This document shows, in pieces, positions 1-4,459 of a stretch of DNA of 7,381 nucleotides. The position numbers and the translations under genes are program-made. Each line of letters begins with the position of its first letter. Position 1 is the first letter of the stretch. This DNA is from Burkholderiales bacterium (GTDB lineage Bacteria > Pseudomonadota > Gammaproteobacteria > Burkholderiales > SG8-39): NCBI GenBank assembly GCA_016649475.1, contig JAENXP010000100.1:1-7381 (forward strand). Direction: 5' to 3'. Under the pieces are notes generated by a model. The model saw only the letters and a list, made by a program, of their open reading frames with translations, was not told where the DNA came from and made no database searches.

Positions 1-828
1 AAGGTCGGTGCGCCTGGCGCCGACACCCAACGTCACTTCCGGCAGCCAGCCACGGTCTGCGGCACGGCCGTCCAGGTCTGCCGCAGCCGCGCGGGCAGCG
101 AGCGCCGCCAGGTCGGGACGGTCTTCCAAACGCGACAGCAAGGTCTTGATGTCCGGTGGTGTGCCCGGCAGCAAGCGGCCGGCCACTCCGTTCCAGGCCT
201 TGACTTCGGTGCCGATCAGCGCAGCCAACTGTTCGCGGGCGCCGTCACGCTCGGCCTGCGTTTCGGCACGCTTGGCTTCGGCGGTCTGGCGTTCGCGCAC
301 CAGGCGGCGCAGGTCGTACCCGGAGGCTTCGCCCGCCGCACGCAGCTTGCCGACGACCCGCTCCGTATCGGCAAAGCGGCCGGCCCAGGTCTCGATGGCT
401 GCCAGGCGCTGCTCGTGCAACAGCAACTGATAGAAGTTGCGCCGAATTTCGCCCGCTCTTTCATTGACCAGCGCGCGAACGTCGGCTGACGCGGCGCTGA
501 CACGTTGTTCGCCGGCTTCGCGTTTCAGGCTGCGTCGTCCGGAAATGTCGACGGGCTGCGACAGGAGCACGGAGTCTTCCTGAGCGTTATCGCCGCTGCG
601 CGCGCTGTCGCGCAAAAATTCCAGCGTGGGATTGGCCCACAGGCCGGCTTCCAGCGCGTCGGCCTCCGCTACACCGATGCGCCCGCGCGCAAGCGCGGCC
701 AGTTCCGGCAGGGCCAGGCCGAGCCGCAGACTCTCGCCTTCGGTCAGCGGCTGAGCGGCAACAGCCGGTGCGGTCAGCGCGCAGATCGTAATCAGGGCAA
801 ATGCAATTCTATGGAGATGACAGGTCAT
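1..828 (-). CDS. czcC: TolC-family outer-membrane efflux protein, CzcC-like (partial, C-terminus beyond window)
   Basis: The frame stays open from an ATG at 828 to the window edge, giving the first 276 residues. This is roughly two thirds of a typical 400-430 residue CzcC-type channel. Residues 1-25 form a signal peptide (basic start, hydrophobic core, AVAA before Gln26). Family-typical segments follow: ANPTLEF at 65-71, QPVDISGRR at 91-99 (the Q-P-x-(D/E)-x-x-G-(K/R)-R region), a long helical stretch at 105-210, and a second repeat from about 237 (RPDLAALAARAAAADL, then GWLPEVTLGVG). TolC-family proteins form the outer-membrane duct of tripartite RND pumps. The CzcI-like gene just upstream points to export of divalent metals (Co/Zn/Cd type); the exact metal is inferred. 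An AGAGGA ribosome-binding site lies at 834-839, 5 nt before the ATG. It is the last of three genes in a leftward operon, 102 nt after the CzcI-like stop. An unspecific TolC of another RND pump is the alternative. Confidence 0.88.
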   Translation of the reverse strand, partial: MTCHLHRIAFALITICALTAPAVAAQPLTEGESLRLGLALPELAALARGRIGVAEADALEAGLWANPTLEFLRDSARSGDNAQEDSVLLSQPVDISGRRSLKREAGEQRVSAASADVRALVNERAGEIRRNFYQLLLHEQRLAAIETWAGRFADTERVVGKLRAAGEASGYDLRRLVRERQTAEAKRAETQAERDGAREQLAALIGTEVKAWNGVAGRLLPGTPPDIKTLLSRLEDRPDLAALAARAAAADLDGRAADRGWLPEVTLGVGARRTDL

Positions 829-930
829 CGAAATCCTCTACGAAAAAGTTGGATCTCGACGGAACGCGGCCGAACCGACGCTAGGGTTCGGGCACAGGGT
901 CTGCAGGAAAAGCAGGGGCGTCCCGCCGGC

Positions 931-1311
931 TCAGGCGAGCACGGCTCTGGGTGGACGGTCCAGACGCAAGTGAGGCGCCGACGCGTAGTGCTCGCTTGTG
1001 CCGGCAATCATGGGACTGTGTCCTTCGGGCGCTGCCATGTCATGAACACCGGGCAGCAGTGTGGAAAAGCCGGGATGCGGATGTACATGCACATGGTGAT
1101 GGTTCTCTGCGCCTTGCGACTTGTGCGGGTCATCCGGGACCGCCGGCGATGCGCCATGGTCATGATCGTCATCGTGATCGTGGCTGTGGTGACCGAAATG
1201 CACGCCATGGCTCGGCAAAGGTTCCAGCGCATCGCAAATGGCCGCTACCGCCGCCGTGGCGGCGTTCAGCGAAAGCAGCATGCCCAGAAAAAAGGCGAAG
1301 CAGGTGCGCAT
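931..1311 (-). CDS. czcI: Secreted histidine-rich CzcI-like metal-resistance protein
   Basis: 126 residues. A signal peptide of about 24 residues (MRTCFAFFLGMLLSLNAATA then AVAA) is followed by a strongly histidine- and aspartate-rich region. There are 19 His in total, mostly in two clusters: 35-52 (HFGHHSHDHDDDHDH) and 71-79 (HHHVHVHPH). The pattern of HFGHH, a metal-binding-like middle and a short Arg/Pro-containing end (LDRPPRAVLA) resembles CzcI proteins, which sit before czcC in czc-type cobalt-zinc-cadmium operons and are thought to act in metal sensing or regulation in the periplasm. The clusters could bind Zn, Co, Ni or Cu; the metal cannot be read from the sequence. It starts 18 nt after the stop of the small membrane protein gene and is followed by the TolC-family gene, so the three are probably co-transcribed. 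The ribosome-binding site is weak (AGAG about 11 nt upstream). Confidence 0.82.
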   Translation of the reverse strand: MRTCFAFFLGMLLSLNAATAAVAAICDALEPLPSHGVHFGHHSHDHDDDHDHGASPAVPDDPHKSQGAENHHHVHVHPHPGFSTLLPGVHDMAAPEGHSPMIAGTSEHYASAPHLRLDRPPRAVLA

Positions 1312-1329
1312 GGCGGTCTACTCTGCTGC

Positions 1330-1653
1330 TCAGCGTATTGCCGTGATCCGGCTGCGGATTGCGATGACCGCCGGGCACTCTTGAGGAAATTGCAGCGGCG
1401 TCGCAAGGCCGGCGTGAACCTCGCTGGACGAGGCGGAATGTGCCCGGTTCGCCGCCAGCTTGCGTCGCACGCTGGCGTAGAAGAACAGCACAGCGACGAT
1501 GGCGTAAAAACATGATGCGGTCCACGCATAGTTGACCACGGCCTGGTCATCGGCGCCCAGGCCGCACAACAGCTCTACCGCGGCGACGACGAGGAACGAA
1601 GCCGCCGCCTCGACGTCGGAGGTTTGCAAATTGGCGATTCTGGCGAAATACAT
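1330..1653 (-). CDS. Small two-helix membrane protein of unknown function, first gene of metal operon
   Basis: 107 residues starting MYFARIANLQ. I chose the ATG at 1653 because a GGGAG ribosome-binding site (complement of 1661-1665) sits 7 nt upstream. The in-frame ATG at 1758 would add 35 polar residues and run through a block of inverted repeats. Two hydrophobic segments are visible, about 15-33 (with one Glu) and 41-60 (aromatic-rich, ending YAS before the basic SVRRKL). A hydrophilic tail from about 66 to 107 contains two Cys/His-type residues but no clear metal motif. I do not recognise the family. It is separated from the czcI-like gene by 18 nt and lies in the same orientation, so it probably belongs to the metal-efflux operon. 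Its role there is unknown; a membrane accessory or sensing peptide is only a guess. Confidence 0.62.
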   Translation of the reverse strand: MYFARIANLQTSDVEAAASFLVVAAVELLCGLGADDQAVVNYAWTASCFYAIVAVLFFYASVRRKLAANRAHSASSSEVHAGLATPLQFPQECPAVIAIRSRITAIR

Positions 1654-1681
1654 TTTGGTACTCCCGATATCTTCTTGTGCT

Positions 1682-1749
1682 GTGGACTCGTCCACGCTAG
1701 ATGCGCACTCTAGTGTTTCGTTCTGCGAAATGCAGTGGGGAATAACCCC
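1682..1749 (-). promoter_or_regulatory. Cluster of four adjacent inverted repeats in the metal-operon leader
   Basis: Four perfect dyads follow one another in 68 bases: GTGGAC-TC-GTCCAC (1682-1695), CTAGA-7nt-TCTAG (1697-1713), CTGC-5nt-GCAG (1723-1735) and GGGG-5nt-CCCC (1737-1749). They lie 29 to 96 nt upstream of the first gene of the leftward operon. They could be operator sites for a metal-responsive repressor or activator, or stem-loops in the 5' leader of the mRNA. No clear -35/-10 pair with a 19-20 bp MerR-type spacing was found, so the regulator class is open. Confidence 0.4.
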
Positions 1750-1868
1750 CGTTTGCATCGTGCTGTCACCCTAAATGCGTGCCGCCAGCAATCCGGTCCG
1801 ACCACAAACGCTTACACGACAGGCACTTACCCAGGACCGGTTGCTGCGACAGAGTCGACTGGGGATTA

Positions 1869-1948
1869 CCCAGAATTGGCGGGGGATATCCCCGGCTAAC
1901 GCAGGTAGCGCGTCTTTTTCGTTTGCATACGGCGCGACCTTGTGTAGT
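1869..1948 (+). promoter_or_regulatory. Conserved upstream region, copy A (HD-gene promoter)
   Basis: This stretch shares ordered blocks with 4151-4225: CCCAGAATTGGCGGGGGA (1869-1886), ACGCA followed by GTAG (from 1899), TTTGCATACGG (1922-1932) and GGCGCGACCTTGTGTAGT (1931-1948). The last block ends 103 nt before the HD-gene ATG. It contains two TTGYRTA direct repeats (1923-1929 and 1940-1946). It is probably a binding region for a regulator shared with the downstream ATPase operon, but the regulator is unknown. Confidence 0.45.
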
Positions 1949-1977
1949 GAAGTCAGCAACTTACCGACAGCCTGGAT

Positions 1978-1994
1978 GCGGCACGAAAGTTGCG
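1978..1994 (+). promoter_or_regulatory. Sigma-54 (RpoN) type promoter of the HD gene
   Basis: GCGGCACGAAAGTTGCG matches the RpoN consensus YTGGCACGRNNNTTGCW at GGCACG, R and TTGC. The invariant GG (1980-1981) and GC (1992-1993) are exactly 10 nt apart. Transcription would start near 2005, about 47 nt before the ATG at 2052. The mismatches are the two bases before GG and the final W. Confidence 0.55.
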
Positions 1995-2051
1995 CGGATT
2001 CCGTGGACAGAACGCGATACATATACGGATCGTGTCACCAGCGGAGGCGGC

Positions 2052-2981
2052 ATGAACGCGGTAAGCAATGAATTTGACGTGGCGAAGACGGTGAAGACCA
2101 CGGACGCGGCTGCGGTCGAAGCCGAAGTGAGTTCGATATTCCTCGACCTCTATCCGGACGCGAGCACCGACGCGCTCAAGGTCGCTTTTCGGGACGCCAT
2201 GACCCTGTACCGGGGCGAGGCCGCCGGTGTCCACGCCTGCGACACGGCGTACCACGATATCCAGCACACGCTGGACGTGACGCTCACCATGGCGCGTCTG
2301 ATGGACGGCTGCGAGCGCAGCCGCCTGTCCAGGGAGTTGATCACCGAGCGCGAGTTCCGTGTTGGGGTGATCACGGCCTTGTTCCATGACATCGGCTACC
2401 TGCGGCGCTACGAGGACACGCCTCAGGCTGTGAACGGTGCCGAATTCACCAAGATCCACGTATCGCGCGGCGCGGATTTCCTGCGCGAATATCTGCCGAA
2501 GCTCGGAATGCCCGACATGGCGGGGATTGCCGCGGCCCTGATCCACTTCACCGGATTCGAGAAGCCGATCGCATCCATCCGCGTGCCCGGGCAGGTCTAC
2601 AGGGTACTGGGCAACCTGCTCGGAACGGCCGACCTCATTGCCCAAATGGCGGATCGCTGCTATCTGGAAAAATGCCGCGATCGGCTCTATCCGGAATTCG
2701 TCGCCGGTGGCCTGGCAAAACAGCGCCAGCCTGGTGGAGGGGAAGTAGTGGTGTTCGAGTCGGGCGAGGATCTGGTGCGCAAGACCCCGGCGTTCTATGC
2801 CGGCACGAAACGCCGGCTGCAGGAGGAATTGGGCGGCTCCTACCGCTATGCCGAGACCCACTTCCGCGGGCAGAACCTCTACCTCGAGGAAGTGCACAAG
2901 AACATTCGGTTTGCACGGGCGCTTGCGAGCGCGCCGGACATGTCGGCATTGCGCCGCCTCCCGCCCGGCACGATCAATTAA
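2052..2981 (+). CDS. HD-domain phosphohydrolase, cyclic-nucleotide phosphodiesterase-like
   Basis: 309 residues. The ATG at 2052 has a GGAGG at 2043-2047; the upstream in-frame extension to 1779 would cross the promoter region and was rejected. The metal-binding signature of class I-type phosphodiesterases and HD proteins is visible: YHDIQHTLDV at 67-76 (compare YHNxxHxxDV), LFHDIGYLRR at 110-119 with the H112-D113 pair, a further His in ALIHFTGFE at 162-170, and the downstream Asp in LLGTADLIAQMAD at 189-201. Such enzymes hydrolyse phosphoester bonds using two divalent metals. A cyclic nucleotide is the likeliest substrate class, but this is inferred. No signal peptide or membrane segment is present, so it should be cytosolic. 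The C-terminal third (from about 205) has no recognised domain. It stands alone, with 239 nt before tatA that hold no evident gene or terminator. Confidence 0.85.
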   Translation: MNAVSNEFDVAKTVKTTDAAAVEAEVSSIFLDLYPDASTDALKVAFRDAMTLYRGEAAGVHACDTAYHDIQHTLDVTLTMARLMDGCERSRLSRELITEREFRVGVITALFHDIGYLRRYEDTPQAVNGAEFTKIHVSRGADFLREYLPKLGMPDMAGIAAALIHFTGFEKPIASIRVPGQVYRVLGNLLGTADLIAQMADRCYLEKCRDRLYPEFVAGGLAKQRQPGGGEVVVFESGEDLVRKTPAFYAGTKRRLQEELGGSYRYAETHFRGQNLYLEEVHKNIRFARALASAPDMSALRRLPPGTIN

Positions 2982-3220
2982 TTCATTGTCGAAGCGCCTG
3001 CGGTGGCGACAGCGAACGCCGGTTTCGCGCAAATGGAGATGGGGGTGGTAATAACAATTTCCATGCGTAGTGCAGGGTAACGCTGTATGGACTCGCCCGG
3101 TCACCCGACAGAGAATGCGCTTGCTGCTGGCGTGGTCCGTCTGCCATGCGGATGGGTTCCGCCGTCGAAACCGCGTGCATCGAAGTAGCCACCGGGGATA
3201 ATTTTTTAAGGAGCAAAAAA

Positions 3221-3463
3221 ATGGGTTCATTCAGTATCTGGCACTGGCTGATCGTGCTCGCAATAATCATGCTGGTATTCGGCACCAAGAAGCTGCGCAC
3301 CTTCGGCGCGGATCTGGGCGGCGCGGTGCAGGGATTCAAGCAGGGTGTGAAGGAGGCTTCCTCCGATGAGATCGACGAAGCTGCCGGGGCGCCGCGCGCC
3401 GAAAACGGCATGCTTATCGAAGGTGTGGTCTCGGAGAAAACCAAGGCCGCGGCTTCGCGCTAG
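3221..3463 (+). CDS. tatA: Twin-arginine translocase subunit TatA
   Basis: 80 residues. The start at 3221 has a strong AAGGAG at 3208-3213, spaced 7 nt, and yields the canonical TatA N-terminus [20 protein letters not shown]; the longer in-frame ORF from 3146 is not credible. A single membrane helix (about 6-20), the conserved F20-G21 hinge and TKKLR, then the amphipathic helix ([19 protein letters not shown]) and a charged tail follow the family exactly. TatA oligomerises to form the pathway by which folded proteins with twin-arginine signals cross the inner membrane. tatB follows after 9 nt, so the two are co-transcribed. The 239 nt upstream contain a TGCGTAGT element (3064-3071) that echoes the repeats in the neighbouring promoters, but no convincing promoter was identified. 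Confidence 0.95.
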   Translation: MGSFSIWHWLIVLAIIMLVFGTKKLRTFGADLGGAVQGFKQGVKEASSDEIDEAAGAPRAENGMLIEGVVSEKTKAAASR

Positions 3464-3472
3464 GGTTCGCAC

Positions 3473-4084
3473 GTGTTCGACATCGGATTTTCCGAAATAA
3501 TGGCCGTGGGTGCGGTAGCGCTCGTGGTGATCGGGCCTGAGCGCATGCCCGGTGTCGCGCGCACCGCCGGGGCGCTGTTTGGCCGGGCGCAGCGCTACGT
3601 CAATGAGCTGAAGGCCGACATCCAGAACGAAGTGGACCTGGAGGAGCTGAAAAACATCAAGTCCACTTTCAATGACGCGGCAAAATCATTCGAGCAGTCG
3701 GTAATCCAGGCGCAAGAGCAGCTTGACGCTACCGCTCGCTCGCTGAACCAGAGCGTTACTGCGCAGGCGTCAACGCCGGTCGATCCTTCCCTTGCACAAG
3801 CCGGCGAGAAAGGCGAGGCCAGCGCGGTGTTGCCCTACGAGAACGCCGACGATCTGGTCGAAATTCCGGTAACAGTGAGCCTGATGCAGAGCGAAGTGGA
3901 TCCGGAAGAACTCAGGCGCGTAGAGGCCAGTTTCTACCACGCGCCCTCGCCGGACGAACACCCCCTTGCCCAAACCGGCGAGACAGGCGAGACCGCCGCC
4001 GAAACAGAAGACCCTGCGGTTCAAATGGATTTCTGGTTGGGCCCCACTCCAGCCCGCGGTCCGTCCGCCACGCCCGGGGCTTAA
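3473..4084 (+). CDS. tatB: Twin-arginine translocase subunit TatB with extended, internally repeated tail
   Basis: 203 residues from a GTG start at 3473. An AGGG overlaps the tatA stop (3462-3465), consistent with coupled translation. The N-terminus is classic TatB: MFDIGFSEIM with Glu8, a membrane helix to about 20, G21-P22, ERMP, then the amphipathic helix (VARTAGALFGRAQRYVNELKADI) and the acidic EVDLEELKNIK. TatB binds twin-arginine signal peptides together with TatC in the inner membrane. The tail is unusual: EVD-x-EEL occurs at 53-59 and 141-147, and LAQxGExGE at 107-115 and 165-173, in the same order, indicating an internal duplication. No tatC follows; the next gene is unrelated, so TatC must be encoded elsewhere or this is an additional tatAB copy. 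Confidence 0.93.
   Translation: MFDIGFSEIMAVGAVALVVIGPERMPGVARTAGALFGRAQRYVNELKADIQNEVDLEELKNIKSTFNDAAKSFEQSVIQAQEQLDATARSLNQSVTAQASTPVDPSLAQAGEKGEASAVLPYENADDLVEIPVTVSLMQSEVDPEELRRVEASFYHAPSPDEHPLAQTGETGETAAETEDPAVQMDFWLGPTPARGPSATPGA
3791..3820 (+). repeat. Direct repeat inside tatB, copy 1
   Basis: This 30-base stretch matches 3965-3994 at 26 of 30 positions and encodes LAQAGEKGEA against LAQTGETGET. It is the DNA-level trace of a duplication in the TatB tail. Confidence 0.7.
3965..3994 (+). repeat. Direct repeat inside tatB, copy 2
   Basis: This is the second copy of the repeat at 3791-3820, offset by 174 bases (58 codons), so the reading frame is preserved. The nearby EVDxEEL motifs are offset by 88 residues, so the two repeat pairs are not at one uniform spacing. 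The duplicate was later trimmed, or the tail grew in more than one step. Confidence 0.65.
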
Positions 4085-4150
4085 CCCGCGCCTGGTCTCG
4101 ATGACCGCCACTTCTACGTAAATTGAAATAGAGCATGGAAAATCACCTTG

Positions 4151-4225
4151 CCCCCAATTGGGGGACGCACTGTAGGCATCAATACGCCCTTTTGCGTACG
4201 GACAGCTGGCGCGACGTTGCGTAGT
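4151..4225 (+). promoter_or_regulatory. Conserved upstream region, copy B (small ORF/ATPase promoter)
   Basis: It starts with the perfect 14-base palindrome CCCCCAATTGGGGG (4151-4164). ACGCA then GTAG (from 4165), TTTGCGTACGG (4191-4201) and GGCGCGACGTTGCGTAGT (4208-4225) follow, in the same order as at 1869-1948. TTGCGTA occurs twice exactly (4192-4198 and 4217-4223). The last block ends 105 nt before the ATG at 4331, almost the same as the 103 nt in copy A. The palindrome has no T-tract behind it, so it is not a good terminator for tatB. Confidence 0.45.
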
Positions 4226-4265
4226 CTGGGAACCATGGAAGAAAAAGTGCAACAGCACCACATCG

Positions 4266-4282
4266 TCGGCGACAGGATTGCG
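4266..4282 (+). promoter_or_regulatory. Weak sigma-54-like element before the small ORF
   Basis: TCGGCGACAGGATTGCG keeps the GG-N10-GC spacing (GG 4268-4269, GC 4280-4281) and the TTGC half, but the first half is poor (GGCGAC instead of GGCACG). It lies 48 nt before the ATG at 4331, comparable with the better site of the HD gene, and both sites are followed by CG. On its own it would not be convincing. Confidence 0.28.
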
Positions 4283-4330
4283 CGCCGCGGCCGGGGTGTA
4301 ACCGCATCTAACAGGAAAGGCGAAGCACAT

Positions 4331-4459
4331 ATGGAATTAATCCGAGTTCGCGATCGACTCGACGCCGCAATTCAATTGCGCGAGACCAATCAAGAGCTTA
4401 GTGCCGCAGGAGCGGCACGGCAGGCGCGGGCCTGCAGGCACGCGGACGGGCAGAAATGA
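4331..4459 (+). CDS. 42-residue ORF translationally coupled to the ATPase gene
   Basis: The ATG at 4331 is preceded by AGGAAAGG (4313-4320), and the TGA at 4457-4459 overlaps the ATG of the following ATPase gene as ATGA, a usual sign of translational coupling. The product (MELIRVRDRLDAAIQLRETN and 22 more residues) is hydrophilic and probably helical, without a signal peptide or membrane segment. An in-frame ATG at 4235 would give 74 residues, but it has a poorer ribosome-binding site and falls close to the conserved promoter block. I do not recognise it. It may be a real small protein working with the ATPase, or a leader ORF whose translation sets the expression of the next gene, whose own ribosome-binding site is weak. 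Confidence 0.5.
   Translation: MELIRVRDRLDAAIQLRETNQELSAAGAARQARACRHADGQK

Larger units (their letters stand above)
1654..2051. other. Divergent intergenic region
   Basis: About 400 bases without a convincing gene separate the leftward metal operon from the rightward HD gene. The left part (1682-1749) holds four adjacent inverted repeats facing the metal operon. The middle has two further dyads: CTGGG-GATTA-CCCAG at 1859-1873 and the perfect palindrome GGGGATATCCCC at 1882-1893. The right part holds a conserved block set (1869-1948) and a sigma-54 type promoter (1978-1994). An open frame upstream of 2052 has neither a good ribosome-binding site nor protein-like composition. Confidence 0.75.

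Noticed and set aside
505..1515. 336-residue open frame on the plus strand
   Set aside because: It lies opposite three consistent minus-strand genes with signal peptides and family motifs; its composition is Arg/Gln-rich with no domain.
1697..1713. CTAGA-7nt-TCTAG as a MerR-family operator
   Set aside because: No -35 and -10 elements with a 19-20 bp spacer surround it, and the half-sites do not fit the usual ACYCT..AGRGT pattern.
1882..1893. GGGGATATCCCC as an operator shared with CCCCCAATTGGGGG at 4151
   Set aside because: The two palindromes have different half-sites. The better counterpart of the 4151 palindrome in this region is CCCAGAATTGGCGGGGG at 1869-1885.
1779..2051. Upstream extension of the HD protein to an ATG at 1779
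   Set aside because: The extension crosses the sigma-54 box and the conserved regulatory blocks, has no good ribosome-binding site, and adds no recognisable domain.
3064..3071. TGCGTAGT upstream of tatA as a third copy of the conserved regulatory region
   Set aside because: Only this 8-base piece matches. The other blocks and a GG-N10-GC element are missing, so chance is likely.
1953..3230. 425-residue open frame on the minus strand
   Set aside because: It is antisense to the HD gene, which has clear catalytic motifs and a good start. The minus-strand product is Arg/His/Val-rich with no recognisable domain, typical of the shadow frame of a GC-rich gene.
4207..4220. TGGCGCGACGTTGC as a sigma-54 promoter
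   Set aside because: The GG and GC are separated by 9 nt instead of 10, and the equivalent site at 1931 also has 9 nt and ends in GT. It is better explained as a shared binding block.
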